A DNA stretch of 64,000 nucleotides from Silanimonas sp. (GCF_027531545.1 NZ_JAPZSC010000006.1:124001-188000), one strand, 5' to 3'; numbered from the stretch's first letter, positions 54,360 to 63,335 are shown. Notes: generated by a model from the letters alone, not told the origin. A program made the numbers and translations.

Positions 54360-54653
54360 ATGGATGATTTCGTCCTCTTCCTGATGCTGGGTCTGGCCGG
54401 TTCCGCCGGCCCGGCCCACATCGGCTTCCGCCTGCTGGCGCACCGCCATCACCGCGACCGCGGCTGGCCCTTCGCCGAGGGCACCGAGGACGGCCAGTGG
54501 GGCTACAGCGCATGGCTCATGAAGCGCGGCTACGCGCGCGACGCCGACCGCGACATGGGCTTTTTCGGCTTTTGGGCCATGCTTTCCGGCTGGATCGCCG
54601 CCGTCGCCATCGCCTGCGCGGCGGTGATGATCGTGATGCGCCAGTACCCCTGA
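54360..54653 (+). CDS. Small membrane protein, hypothetical
   Basis: A 97-residue open frame starting MDDFVLFLMLGLAGSAGPA. Hydrophobic helices lie at both ends (LFLMLGLAGSAGP; LSGWIAAVAIACAAVMIVM) with a hydrophilic middle containing HRHHRDRG and LMKRGYARDADR. No family recognised. It lies 27 bp after asnS and 13 bp before the next gene, in the same direction. Confidence 0.6.
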   Translation: MDDFVLFLMLGLAGSAGPAHIGFRLLAHRHHRDRGWPFAEGTEDGQWGYSAWLMKRGYARDADRDMGFFGFWAMLSGWIAAVAIACAAVMIVMRQYP

Positions 54654-54666
54654 TTTGGAGACTCCC

Positions 54667-55029
54667 ATGAGCATGAACAGCGGCATCGAGAGCGATTTCG
54701 ACGGCGAGTACGACGAGCGCAGCCCGGTCGTCACGACCGCGTGGTGGGTGGCCTGCCCGGCGCGCATGCTGGTCTGGGCCCGCCTGCAGGTGCGCGAATC
54801 GGGCGTGGGCGACGTGCTGGATTGCGATGGACAGTTGCTGGTGTACGACAGCGAGGACACCGCACGTGCCGCGTTGATGGACGCGGAGTTCCGCGCCCTC
54901 GATGGCCTCGACGATGACGACGTGGCCGGCTGGGGCATCCTGCTTGAAGACCTCATCCCACCCGAGGGCGACCACGACGACGACCTCGTGCCTCAGATGA
55001 TGCGGGCCCTCGAGGTGCCGCAGCGGTGA
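54667..55029 (+). CDS. Acidic hypothetical protein
   Basis: A 120-residue, strongly acidic protein (for example DFDGEYDER, LDGLDDDDVAGW). GGAG at 54657-54660 fits ATG 54667, giving MSMNSGIESDFDGEYDER. A central stretch VWARLQVRESGVGDVLDCDGQLLVYDSEDTA-type region looks folded. The end overlaps the SDR gene start by 4 nt. I do not recognise a family. Confidence 0.6.
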   Translation: MSMNSGIESDFDGEYDERSPVVTTAWWVACPARMLVWARLQVRESGVGDVLDCDGQLLVYDSEDTARAALMDAEFRALDGLDDDDVAGWGILLEDLIPPEGDHDDDLVPQMMRALEVPQR

Positions 55030-55799
55030 GCACGCTCGACGGACGCCTCGCATTGGTCTGCGGTGGTTCGGCCGGCATCGGCCTCGCCTCGGCACAGGCC
55101 CTGGCGGCGGCGGGTGCGAAGGTGCATCTGCTGGCGCGGACGGAAACCACCCTGCGCACCGCGTTGGCCACCCTGCCCGGCCATGGCCACGGCTTCATCG
55201 TGGCCGATGCCGCGCATCCGGAGTCGCTGGTGCGCCACGTGCACGCCGCCATCGGCGACGAACCCGTCGCGGTCCTGGTGAACAACTCGGCCGGCCCCCC
55301 GCCCGGCGCCATCGCGAACGCCACCGCGGCGCAGTTCCTCGAAACGCTCCAGCAGCAGCTGCTGGCGGCGCACGGCCTCGCCCAGCACCTGCTGCCGGGC
55401 ATGCGCGCCCGGGGCTTCGGGCGGATCATCAACATCATCTCCACGTCGGTGCGCGAGCCGATCCCGAACCTCGGTGTCTCGAACACCGTCCGCGCGGCGG
55501 TCGCCGCCTGGGCCAAGACGCTGGCCAGCGAAGTGGCGGCGGACGGCATCACGGTGAACTCGGTGCTGCCGGGCTTCACGAAGACCGCGCGGCTCGCCCA
55601 GATCCTCGAGAACCGCGCCCGCAGCACCGGCCGCACGTTGGCCGAGGTCGAAGCGGAGTTCCTTTCGGTGGTGCCGGCCGGCCGTTTCGCCGAGCCCGCC
55701 GAAGTGGCGGCGGCGGTGGCCTTCTATGCGTCGCCCGCCGCCGGCTACATTATCGGCACCACGCTCGCGGTCGATGGCGGCCGGACCAAGGCGCTGTGA
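55026..55799 (+). CDS. BKR-like SDR protein with degenerate active site
   Basis: A 257-residue Rossmann protein. The nucleotide-binding loop is LALVCGGSAGIGLASAQAL and the NNSAG motif is present (LVNNSAGPPP). The classical YxxxK is replaced: SNTVR occupies it, with Ser for Tyr and Arg for Lys. It resembles the 3-oxoacyl-ACP-reductase-like subgroup described as lacking the catalytic tetrad. GTG start at 55026 overlaps the previous gene. The C-terminus GTTLAVDGGRTKAL is normal for SDRs. Confidence 0.87.
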   Translation: MSTLDGRLALVCGGSAGIGLASAQALAAAGAKVHLLARTETTLRTALATLPGHGHGFIVADAAHPESLVRHVHAAIGDEPVAVLVNNSAGPPPGAIANATAAQFLETLQQQLLAAHGLAQHLLPGMRARGFGRIINIISTSVREPIPNLGVSNTVRAAVAAWAKTLASEVAADGITVNSVLPGFTKTARLAQILENRARSTGRTLAEVEAEFLSVVPAGRFAEPAEVAAAVAFYASPAAGYIIGTTLAVDGGRTKAL

Positions 55800-55804
55800 T
55801 CGCA

Positions 55805-56140
55805 ATGCCCCGGGACGAGGCCATGGACGCCCAGAATCGACGCGACAACGAACGACTGCCTTTCGCCGCCGAGGTGCTGGTGGCTTGCCCGGACCGCGGC
55901 TGGCGCAGCGCGGTGCTCGATCTTTCCCCGGGCGGCTGCGCACTGCTGCGTCCGGCCGGTTTCGAGATGCACATCGGCGCCGTCGTGACCCTGTACTTCC
56001 TCACCCGCAACGGCCCGGGCCCGGGCGTCGGTGCACGCGTGGCGCGTATGGGCCCGCGCGATATCGGCTTCGAATACCACGACGAGCAGACCGTGCCGCC
56101 CTCGCTCCACGCGACGGCCCCGGCCGCAGCCCGAGGCTGA
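55805..56140 (+). CDS. PilZ-domain c-di-GMP-binding protein
   Basis: A roughly 110-residue single-domain PilZ protein. The c-di-GMP motifs are RRDNERLPF (RxxxR) and VLDLSPGGCAL (DxSxxG), so ligand binding looks intact. ATGs at 55805 and 55823 are both possible; the latter (MDAQNRRDNE) is nearest to a GAGG. It follows the SDR gene by 5 bp. It is a candidate receptor for the c-di-GMP made by the two GGDEF proteins of this window. Confidence 0.85.
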   Translation: MPRDEAMDAQNRRDNERLPFAAEVLVACPDRGWRSAVLDLSPGGCALLRPAGFEMHIGAVVTLYFLTRNGPGPGVGARVARMGPRDIGFEYHDEQTVPPSLHATAPAAARG

Positions 56141-56185
56141 GTCCCGTCGACGTCGTCTGCATCGTCGATGCCCGACGATGCGGGC

Positions 56186-56977
56186 ATGCCTGAAGGTCCA
56201 GAAATCCGCCGTGCCGCCGACGATTTGGCTGAAGCCATCGTCGGCGCGCCGATCGTCCATGCCGAGCTGAACCTGCCAACGCTCTCGAAGCGCGCCGGGT
56301 CGCTGGTCGGGCAGCGCGTGCTGTCGATCACGCCGCGCGGCAAGGCGCTACTGACGCGCTTCGACCACGGCCTGACGCTGTACACGCACAACCAGCTCTA
56401 CGGCGTGTGGCGCGTGGCTGACGCCGGCGAGCGTCCGGACACCACGCGCAGCCTTCGCGTCGTTCTGGAGTCGGCGCAGAAGGCGCTGCTGCTCTATTCG
56501 GCGTCCGACATCGCCCTGCTCGATGATGCAGGCGTCGCGGCGCATCCCTTTCTCGCCAAGCTCGGCCCCGACGTGCTCGATGCTGGCACGACGGTGGGCG
56601 CGGTCCGCAAGCGTCTCGCCGAACCCTCTTTCGCGGGGCGCCAGCTTGGGGCGCTCCTCCTGGATCAGGGCTTCCTCGGTGGACTCGGGAACTACCTGCG
56701 TTCCGAAATCCTGTTCGACGCCGGCCTGCTGCCGATGCGGCGGCCGAAGGACCTCGATGCCGACGAGCGCAAGCGCTTGGCCGACGCCTGCCTGCGCATT
56801 CCGCGCCTCAGTTATGCCACCCGCGGGCGTCGCGGGAAGGCCCACAGCGCCAAGGGCGGCTTCCGCTTCATGGTCTTCGATCGCGAGGGCGAGCCCTGCA
56901 TTGCCTGCGGCACGACGGTCGAGCGGCAGGAGGTCGGTACCCGGCGGCTCTACTGGTGCCCGCGCTGCCAAGCCTGA
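56186..56977 (+). CDS. nei: Endonuclease VIII (Nei) DNA glycosylase
   Basis: Removes oxidised pyrimidines and nicks the strand. The true start is MPEGPEIRRAADDL at 56186, because Pro2 is the catalytic nucleophile and Glu3 assists; an upstream ATG at 56168 would bury it. The 263-residue length equals E. coli Nei. Other motifs: QGFLGGLGNYLRSEILFDAG, and a C4 zinc finger CIACGTTVERQ...YWCPRC at the end. Confidence 0.95.
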   Translation: MPEGPEIRRAADDLAEAIVGAPIVHAELNLPTLSKRAGSLVGQRVLSITPRGKALLTRFDHGLTLYTHNQLYGVWRVADAGERPDTTRSLRVVLESAQKALLLYSASDIALLDDAGVAAHPFLAKLGPDVLDAGTTVGAVRKRLAEPSFAGRQLGALLLDQGFLGGLGNYLRSEILFDAGLLPMRRPKDLDADERKRLADACLRIPRLSYATRGRRGKAHSAKGGFRFMVFDREGEPCIACGTTVERQEVGTRRLYWCPRCQA

Positions 56978-56990
56978 GGGGCCCGAACCT

Positions 56991-57025
56991 GTCCGTACGG
57001 ACCGCGTAGCGGCTACGCTTCGCGG
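56991..57025 (+). promoter_or_regulatory. Upstream control region of the kynurenine operon
   Basis: Two adjacent palindromes fill the 48-bp gap: GTCCGTACGGAC (56991-57002, perfect) and GCGTAGC-G-GCTACGC (57004-57018). The second contains TACGCT (57014-57019), which lies six bases before the ATG and could be the -10. Either palindrome could be a regulator site overlapping the promoter. Confidence 0.5.
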
Positions 57026-58462
57026 ATGACCCCGCGTTTCGCCCTGCACATCGATGGCGAGGACCGAGCCTCGGCGCGCGACGCGTGGTTGCCGGTGTTC
57101 GATCCCTGCACGGGCGCCCCTTGGGCCGACGTGGCGGCGGCGGATGCGGCGGATGCCGAGGCTGCCGTTGCCGCAGCGCAGCGCGCCGCCCCGGCGTGGG
57201 CCGCGCAGAAGCCCTCCGAACGTGCCCGCTGGCTCGAGCGCATCGCGGACGCGCTGGAGGCCGAGGCCGAGACCTTCGTCGCGCTGGAGTCGCGCGATAC
57301 CGGCAAGCCCCTCGCGCTGTGCCGGGAGCTCGAGATTCCCCGCGCCGTCGCCAACCTCCGTTTCTTCGCCGCCGCGGCGCGCACTTTCGGCAGCGAATCG
57401 CAGCACGGCGAGGCCGGCCTGAACATCATGCTGCGCCCGCCGCTCGGCGTCGTCGCGACGATCAGCCCCTGGAACCTGCCGCTCTACCTGTTCACGTGGA
57501 AGCTGGCGCCGGCGCTGGCCGCGGGCTGCACCGTGGTCGCCAAACCTTCCGAGGTCACGCCGGCGACGGCCACGGCCTTCGCCCAGCTCGCCACCCGGAT
57601 CGGCCTGCCGCGTGGCGTGTTGAACGTGGTGCATGGCGAGGGCGCTGTCGTTGGCGAGGCGCTCGTGCGGCACCCCGCGATCAAGGCAGTCAGCTTCACC
57701 GGGAGCACGGCGGTCGGCCGGCGCATCGGTGCGATCGGCGGCGAGCAATTGAAGAAGGTCTCGCTCGAGCTCGGGGGAAAGAACGCGACGATCGCGTTCG
57801 AGGACGTCGAGCCCGGCGAGGCGGTTGGGCTGGTGGCGCGTGCCGCGTTCCAGAACGCCGGGCAGATCTGCCTCTGCGGCTCGCGGCTGCTGGTGCCCCG
57901 TTCGAGGCTGGACGAATGGCGTGAAGCGCTGCGTGCGGAACTGCCCCGCTGGTTGGCCGGCCCGCCCTCCGATGCTGCGGCACGGATCGGCCCCCTGGCC
58001 TCGGCCGCGCACGCGGCGAAGGTGCGTGGCTACCTGGCGCTCGCCACCGACGAAAGCGGTTCGGTGCTTGCTCAGGGTCGCGTGCTCGACAGCGCGGATC
58101 CCAACGGCTGGTGGCAGGCGCCCGCCGTGGTCGACGGTGTCGGCATTGGAAGCCGCTGCGCCACCGAGGAGATCTTCGGCCCCGTGCTCACCCTGCATGC
58201 GTTCGAGGACGAGGCCGAGGCGTTGGCGATGGCGAACGCCACGGCGTATGGCCTGGCGGCGACCGTGCTCACGCATGACCTCGCCCGCGCCCACCGCGTT
58301 GCCGCGGCGCTCGACGTCGGGTTGGTGTGGGTCAACACCTGGATGCAGCGCGATCTGCGCGTGCCCTTCGGCGGCAACCGCCAGTCGGGCGTCGGCCGCG
58401 AAGGGGGCTGGGACGCGATGCGATTCTTCACCGAAGCGAGGACGGTATGCCTGGCCACCTGA
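57026..58462 (+). CDS. amnC: 2-Aminomuconate 6-semialdehyde dehydrogenase
   Basis: NAD-dependent aldehyde dehydrogenase of 478 residues. Catalytic Cys is in NAGQICLCGSRLLV, Glu in LELGGKNATIAFE, and the NAD site is FTGSTAVGRRIG; GVVATISPWNLPLYLFTWK is the usual entry. Aldehyde-dehydrogenase substrate is taken from context: the gene heads an operon with 3-hydroxyanthranilate dioxygenase, ACMS decarboxylase and the Rid deaminase, so it should oxidise 2-aminomuconate semialdehyde, the product of ACMSD. The next gene overlaps by 16 nt. Confidence 0.87.
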   Translation: MTPRFALHIDGEDRASARDAWLPVFDPCTGAPWADVAAADAADAEAAVAAAQRAAPAWAAQKPSERARWLERIADALEAEAETFVALESRDTGKPLALCRELEIPRAVANLRFFAAAARTFGSESQHGEAGLNIMLRPPLGVVATISPWNLPLYLFTWKLAPALAAGCTVVAKPSEVTPATATAFAQLATRIGLPRGVLNVVHGEGAVVGEALVRHPAIKAVSFTGSTAVGRRIGAIGGEQLKKVSLELGGKNATIAFEDVEPGEAVGLVARAAFQNAGQICLCGSRLLVPRSRLDEWREALRAELPRWLAGPPSDAAARIGPLASAAHAAKVRGYLALATDESGSVLAQGRVLDSADPNGWWQAPAVVDGVGIGSRCATEEIFGPVLTLHAFEDEAEALAMANATAYGLAATVLTHDLARAHRVAAALDVGLVWVNTWMQRDLRVPFGGNRQSGVGREGGWDAMRFFTEARTVCLAT

Positions 58463-59103
58463 TCCAGAGCAATCGCGAGTGGGCGGCCAAGGTCAAGGCC
58501 GAGGACCCCGAGTTCTTCAAGCGGCTGTCGCGCCAGCAGGCGCCGGAGTACCTCTGGATCGGCTGCTCCGATTCACGCGTGCCGGCAAACCAGATCTGTG
58601 GCTTGATGCCTGGCGAGGTCTTCGTCCATCGCAACATCGCCAATGTCGTCGTGCACACCGACCTGAACTGCCTGTCTGTGATCCAATTCGCCGTCGACGT
58701 ATTGAAAGTGCGCTGCATCCTCGTCGTCGGCCACTACGGCTGCGGTGGCGTCCATGCCGCGCTCAAGGGGCAGCGTTTCGGATTGGCGGACAACTGGATC
58801 CGACACGTGGGCGACGTGGCCGACAAGCACGCGGGCAGCCTGGCCCAGTGCGAGCTCGAATCGCTGCGCCATGCGCGGCTCTGCGAACTGAACGTGATCG
58901 AGCAGACCCGCAACGTGTGCCTGACGACGATCGTGCAGGACGCCTGGGCGCGTGGGCAGAACCTCTCCGTGCACGGCTGGGTCTACAGCCTCCACGACGG
59001 CCGCGTGCGCGAGCTGGCGATGGACGTGCGCGGTGCCGAAGCCCTTGAGCCCACCTACAGCGAGGCCATCGACCGCCTGCAGAAGCGCGAGGTGCTGGCG
59101 TGA
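58447..59103 (+). CDS. can: Beta-carbonic anhydrase
   Basis: Interconverts CO2 and bicarbonate. The 218-residue product begins MPGHLIQSNREWAAK. Zinc ligands and catalytic dyad are WIGCSDSRVPANQ (Cys, Asp-Arg) and VVGHYGCGGVHAAL (His, Cys). It is similar in size and motifs to E. coli Can. It is embedded in the kynurenine operon, overlapping amnC upstream by 16 nt and the Rid gene downstream by 4 nt, so it is coexpressed with a CO2-releasing decarboxylase. Confidence 0.94.
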   Translation: MPGHLIQSNREWAAKVKAEDPEFFKRLSRQQAPEYLWIGCSDSRVPANQICGLMPGEVFVHRNIANVVVHTDLNCLSVIQFAVDVLKVRCILVVGHYGCGGVHAALKGQRFGLADNWIRHVGDVADKHAGSLAQCELESLRHARLCELNVIEQTRNVCLTTIVQDAWARGQNLSVHGWVYSLHDGRVRELAMDVRGAEALEPTYSEAIDRLQKREVLA

Positions 59104-59525
59104 GTGGCACCGTGCACGCCGCCGCCGCGCCGAAGGCGGTCGGCCGCTATCCGCATGCGCGGCGGGTCGGCGACCTGCTGTTCCTCTCCGGCATCGGGCC
59201 ACGCGATCCGGCCACCAACGGCGTGCCCGGCAACGTGGTCGACGCAGAGGGCCGCTTGGTGGCCTACGACATCGTCGCCCAGTGCCACTCGGTGTTCGCC
59301 AACGTCCGCGCCGTGCTGGAGGCCTCCGGGGCTCGCTGGGAGGACCTCGTCGACGTCACCGTTTACCTCACCGACATGGCGCGCGATTTCGCGGCGTACA
59401 ACGCCGTCTGGGCGGAGCACTTCCCGGAGGTCGACACCGCTCCGTGCCGCACCACGCTGGGCATCACCGCGCTGCCGACGCCCATCGCCATCGAACTGAA
59501 GTGCGTCGCGACCCTGCGGCGCTGA
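59100..59525 (+). CDS. amnD: Rid-family 2-aminomuconate deaminase
   Basis: A 141-residue YjgF/YER057c/UK114 (Rid) fold protein: [44 protein letters not shown], and [23 protein letters not shown] with the active-site Arg. In this position the Rid paralogue acts as 2-aminomuconate deaminase (AmnD/NbaF), releasing ammonia to give 4-oxalocrotonate. GTG start overlaps the can stop. The function is by context plus family. Confidence 0.85.
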   Translation: MSGTVHAAAAPKAVGRYPHARRVGDLLFLSGIGPRDPATNGVPGNVVDAEGRLVAYDIVAQCHSVFANVRAVLEASGARWEDLVDVTVYLTDMARDFAAYNAVWAEHFPEVDTAPCRTTLGITALPTPIAIELKCVATLRR

Positions 59526-59550
59526 ACCCTGCCCTTTCCCCGAGGCCCCG

Positions 59551-60081
59551 ATGCTTGGCGACGCCTTCAACCTGAACGCCTGGATCGACGCGCACCGCCA
59601 CCTGCTGAAACCGCCGGTGGGCAACAAGTGCATCGTCGCAGGCGACTACATCGTGATGATCGTCGGCGGCCCCAACGAGCGCGACGACTTCCACATCGAG
59701 GACGGCCCGGAGTGGTTCCAGCAGCTCGAGGGCGAGATGGTGCTGCGCGTGCAGGAGGACGGTGGCGTGCGCGACATCCCGATCCGCGCCGGCGAATGCT
59801 TCTACCTGCCTCCACGCGTGCCCCACTCGCCGCAGCGCAAGCCAGGCTCGGTCGGTCTGGTGATCGAACGCAAGCGCACGTCAGGCGAACTCGACGGGCT
59901 GCGCTGGTACTGCGCGGCCTGCAACCACCCGGTCTACGAGGAATTCTTCGTGCTCGACAACATCGAGACGCAGTTCGGCGCGGTCTTCGACCGCTACTAC
60001 CGTTCGCTCGCGCATCGCACCTGTGGCCAATGCGGCCACGTCAACGGCGCACCGGCCCGCTACAGCGAGGCGGCGACGTGA
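59551..60081 (+). CDS. nbaC: 3-Hydroxyanthranilate 3,4-dioxygenase
   Basis: Opens the ring of 3-hydroxyanthranilate to 2-amino-3-carboxymuconate semialdehyde (ACMS). The 176-residue cupin has iron ligands His48 and Glu54 in [18 protein letters not shown]-type segment and a His in [13 protein letters not shown]. The C-terminal rubredoxin-like iron site is CAACNHP and CGQCGH, as in bacterial enzymes. GTG of the next gene overlaps its stop. Confidence 0.96.
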   Translation: MLGDAFNLNAWIDAHRHLLKPPVGNKCIVAGDYIVMIVGGPNERDDFHIEDGPEWFQQLEGEMVLRVQEDGGVRDIPIRAGECFYLPPRVPHSPQRKPGSVGLVIERKRTSGELDGLRWYCAACNHPVYEEFFVLDNIETQFGAVFDRYYRSLAHRTCGQCGHVNGAPARYSEAAT

Positions 60082-61037
60082 TCCTCTCCCCCGAACTGCT
60101 GGTCAGCAACCTGCTTTCTCCGGTGGTGCTCGCCTTCGCGCTGGGCTTGATCGCCCGGGCGCTGCGCAGCGATCTCACCATTCCGCCGGCGATCCAGAGC
60201 TACCTGTCGATCTTCCTTCTGTTGGCGATCGGTCTGAAGGGCGGCGTCGCGCTCCGGAGCACCTCCTTCGGCGATGTCGCGATCCTGCTCGGCGTCACCA
60301 TCGTCGCCGGCATCGTCACCTGCGCCTCGGCCTACGCGATGGCCCGGCTGTGGCTGAAGGACGGCCCGCTTGAGGCCGGCGCCATCGCCGCGCACTTCGG
60401 TTCCGTCTCGGCCGTGACCTTCATCGCGGCCCAGCAGTTCGGCGAGCGCAGCGGCCAAGCCCCGGAAGGCGTGCTGGTGGCCTTGGTCGTGGCGCTGGAG
60501 ATCCCGGCCATCCTGCTCGGCCTCACTCTGGCCAAGCGCGATGCCGGGCTGCAGTGGCACCAGGTGCGCGAGGTGCTGGTCGGCAAGACCGCCCTGCTGC
60601 TGATCGGCGGCATGGTCATCGGCGCGATCGCCACCAAGCACGGCACCGACGCGGTGAACCTGATGTACGGCCAGCTGTTCCAAGGCACGCTGATGCTCTT
60701 CATGCTCGACATGGGCATGGTGGCGGCGGCGCAGCTGCGCGGCATTGGCCGCGGCGCCTTCCGGTTGGCGGTCTATGGGGTTTCCCTGCCGTTGCTGCAC
60801 GGAATCATCGGTACGGCGCTCGGGCATTGGGCCGGTCTCTCCCCCGCGGGTGCGGCCGTGTTCGGCACGATGACGGCCAGCGCCTCCTACATTGCCGCGC
60901 CGGCGTCGGTTCGCGCCTCCTTGCCGGAAGCCAACGTCGGGCGCTGCATCACCGCGGCGCTGGGCATCACCTTCCCGTTCAACCTCGCCATCGGCATCCC
61001 GATCTACTTTGCCTTCGCCGCCTGGCTCGGGGCCTGA
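60078..61037 (+). CDS. SbtA-like (DUF897) bicarbonate transporter family protein
   Basis: A 319-residue inner-membrane protein with about ten hydrophobic segments. The N-terminal half shows [21 protein letters not shown], which is the hallmark of DUF897/SbtA. The two inverted halves contain repeated patterns such as [14 protein letters not shown] and [18 protein letters not shown], which match the sodium/bicarbonate site region. Start is GTG 60078, overlapping nbaC. Cyanobacterial SbtA takes up bicarbonate with sodium; substrate here is untested and a pathway metabolite is an alternative. Confidence 0.85.
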   Translation: MILSPELLVSNLLSPVVLAFALGLIARALRSDLTIPPAIQSYLSIFLLLAIGLKGGVALRSTSFGDVAILLGVTIVAGIVTCASAYAMARLWLKDGPLEAGAIAAHFGSVSAVTFIAAQQFGERSGQAPEGVLVALVVALEIPAILLGLTLAKRDAGLQWHQVREVLVGKTALLLIGGMVIGAIATKHGTDAVNLMYGQLFQGTLMLFMLDMGMVAAAQLRGIGRGAFRLAVYGVSLPLLHGIIGTALGHWAGLSPAGAAVFGTMTASASYIAAPASVRASLPEANVGRCITAALGITFPFNLAIGIPIYFAFAAWLGA

Positions 61038-61038
61038 C

Positions 61039-62049
61039 ATGCTGAAGATCGACACCCACGCGCACTACCTGCCGGACCGCTGGCCCGACCTCGCGGCCAA
61101 GTACGGGGATGTCCGCTTCCCGGTGATCCACCACGGCGACGACGGGCGCTGCCGCATCTACAAGGACGGCAAGTTCTTCCGCGAGATCTGGCCCAAGACC
61201 TGGGACCCGGCCATCCGGATCGCCGACTACGCGCGCTTCGACGTGCAGGTGCAGGTGATCAGCACCGTGCCGGTGATGTTCAGCTACTGGGCGAAAGGCC
61301 ACCAGGCGCTGGAGCTGCATGCGGCCTTGAACGACCACATCGCCGAGGCCTGCCGCGAGCATCCGCGCCACTACGCCGGGCTTGGCGTGGTGCCGCTGCA
61401 GTCGCCGAGCCTCGCCGTGCGCGAGCTGGAGCGCTGCATGGACGGCCTCGAGCTGCAGGGCGTGCAGATCGGTTCGCATATCAACGACTGGAACCTCGAT
61501 GCGCCGGAACTCACCGAGTTCTGGCAGGCCGCGGAGGACCTCGGCGCCGCGATCCTCGTGCATCCGTGGGACATGATGGGCGCGGAATCGATGCCCAAGT
61601 ACTGGATGCCGTGGCTGGTGGGCATGCCGGCCGAGCAGTCCCGCGCTGCCTGCGCGCTGATCTTCGGCGGCGTGCTCGAGCGGCATCCGCGCCTGCGCGT
61701 GTGCCTCGCGCACGGTGGCGGCAGCTTCCCGTACACGATCGGACGCATCGAGCACGGCTTCCACATGCGGCCCGACCTCGTCGCCACCGACAACCCGCGC
61801 AATCCGCGCGAGTACTTCGGCCGCCTGTTCTTCGATTCCTGCGTGCACGATCCGCGCGCGCTGCGCTACCTGATCGACGTCGCCGGTGCCGATACCGTCA
61901 TGCTGGGCACCGACTACCCCTTCCCGCTCGGCGAGCAGGAGCCCGGCTCGGGCATCGCCGCACTCGGGCTCTCCGAGGCCGAGCAGGCCCAACTCTTCCA
62001 CGGCACGGCCCTGCGTTGGCTCGGCCTGCCGGCGTCGCGATTCGCTTGA
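61039..62049 (+). CDS. nbaD: 2-Amino-3-carboxymuconate-6-semialdehyde decarboxylase (ACMSD)
   Basis: Zinc amidohydrolase-fold decarboxylase, 336 residues. Metal ligands are the HxH of KIDTHAHYLP, the His in ILVHPWDMMG and the Asp in LGTDYPFPLG; the catalytic His lies in CLAHGGGSFPYTIGR. It removes CO2 from ACMS, diverting it from spontaneous quinolinate formation toward full catabolism. It sits 1 nt after the DUF897 gene. The CO2 it releases is the natural substrate for the operon's carbonic anhydrase. Confidence 0.95.
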   Translation: MLKIDTHAHYLPDRWPDLAAKYGDVRFPVIHHGDDGRCRIYKDGKFFREIWPKTWDPAIRIADYARFDVQVQVISTVPVMFSYWAKGHQALELHAALNDHIAEACREHPRHYAGLGVVPLQSPSLAVRELERCMDGLELQGVQIGSHINDWNLDAPELTEFWQAAEDLGAAILVHPWDMMGAESMPKYWMPWLVGMPAEQSRAACALIFGGVLERHPRLRVCLAHGGGSFPYTIGRIEHGFHMRPDLVATDNPRNPREYFGRLFFDSCVHDPRALRYLIDVAGADTVMLGTDYPFPLGEQEPGSGIAALGLSEAEQAQLFHGTALRWLGLPASRFA

Positions 62050-62057
62050 GGACTTCG

Positions 62058-63335
62058 ATGGATCTTTCGCTCGACCACGACGCCTGGGCCCTGGCCCAGG
62101 ACGCCGCCGACCCGCTGGCGCGCCACCGCGCCGCGTTCCACGTGCCGCAGCACGACGGCCGCGACCTGCACTACTTCGTCGGCAATTCGCTCGGCCTGCA
62201 GCCGAAGACCGCGGCTGGGGCCATTGCCGAGGAACTGGCGAGCTGGGCGACGAACGCCGTGGAAGGACATTTCCGCGGGGAACGCCCGTGGATGCACTAC
62301 CACGCCACGCTCCGCGAGCCGATGGCGCGCGTGGTCGGTGCCCTGCCCTCGGAAGTGGTGGTGATGAACACGCTCACCGTCAACCTGCACCTGTTGATGG
62401 CCAGCTTCTACCGACCGACGCGCGAACGGCCGGCCATCCTGATCGAAGCGGGCGCTTTCCCGTCGGATCGCCATGCCGTCGAGTCGCAGATCCGCTTCCA
62501 TGGCTTCGATCCGACGACAGACCTGATCGAGATCGAAGGCGACGAGCCGAACGGCCTGATCAGCATGGCGGCCATCGAGCGCGCTTTGGCGGAGCACGGG
62601 CCGCGCATCGCACTCGTGCTCTGGCCGGGCGTGCAGTACCGCACCGGGCAGGCTTTCGACCTCGCGGCCATCACCATGCTGGCCAAGGCGCAGGGATCTG
62701 CCGTGGGTTTCGATCTCGCCCATGCCGCCGGCAACCTCCCGCTTGCGCTGCATGACAGCGGTGCCGACTTCGCCGCGTGGTGCACCTACAAGTACCTCAA
62801 CAGCGGTCCCGGCGCGGTGGCTGGTGCCTTCGTGCACGAGCGGCATGGCCGCCGCAGCGACCTGCCGCGACTCGCCGGCTGGTGGGGGCACCGGGCCGAC
62901 ACGCGATTCCTGATGGCGCCGCAGTTCGAGCCGGCCGAGGGCGCGGAAGGCTGGCAGATGAGCAACCCGCCGATCCTCGCGATGGCGCCGATCCGGGCCT
63001 CGCTCGAACTGTTCGACGCCGCGACGATGCCGGCCCTGCGCGCGAAGTCGCTGGCGCTGACGGGCTACCTCGAGGCGCTGGTGAACACGCACCTCGGCGG
63101 ACGCATCGAGATCCTCACGCCCGCCGATCCCTCGCGCCGCGGCTGCCAGCTCTCGCTGCGCGTGGTCGGGGGGCGTGCCATGGGTCGTGCGCTGTTCGAA
63201 CATCTGGCCGCGAACGGCGTGCTCGGCGACTGGCGCGAACCCGATGTCATCCGCATCAGCCCTGCCCCGCTGTACAACCGCTTCACCGATGTCCTCGCGT
63301 TCGCGCGCAGCGTGCGCGACTGGCGCCCCTCATGA
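62058..63335 (+). CDS. kynU: Kynureninase
   Basis: PLP enzyme cleaving 3-hydroxykynurenine to 3-hydroxyanthranilate and alanine. 425 residues. The PLP Lys is in WCTYKYLNSGPG; LHYFVGNSLGLQPK, WMHYHATLREPMA, FDLAHAAGNLPL and LAGWWGH are conserved. Its ATG is 8 nt after the ACMSD stop and its stop overlaps the kmo start (ATGA). Confidence 0.96.
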   Translation: MDLSLDHDAWALAQDAADPLARHRAAFHVPQHDGRDLHYFVGNSLGLQPKTAAGAIAEELASWATNAVEGHFRGERPWMHYHATLREPMARVVGALPSEVVVMNTLTVNLHLLMASFYRPTRERPAILIEAGAFPSDRHAVESQIRFHGFDPTTDLIEIEGDEPNGLISMAAIERALAEHGPRIALVLWPGVQYRTGQAFDLAAITMLAKAQGSAVGFDLAHAAGNLPLALHDSGADFAAWCTYKYLNSGPGAVAGAFVHERHGRRSDLPRLAGWWGHRADTRFLMAPQFEPAEGAEGWQMSNPPILAMAPIRASLELFDAATMPALRAKSLALTGYLEALVNTHLGGRIEILTPADPSRRGCQLSLRVVGGRAMGRALFEHLAANGVLGDWREPDVIRISPAPLYNRFTDVLAFARSVRDWRPS

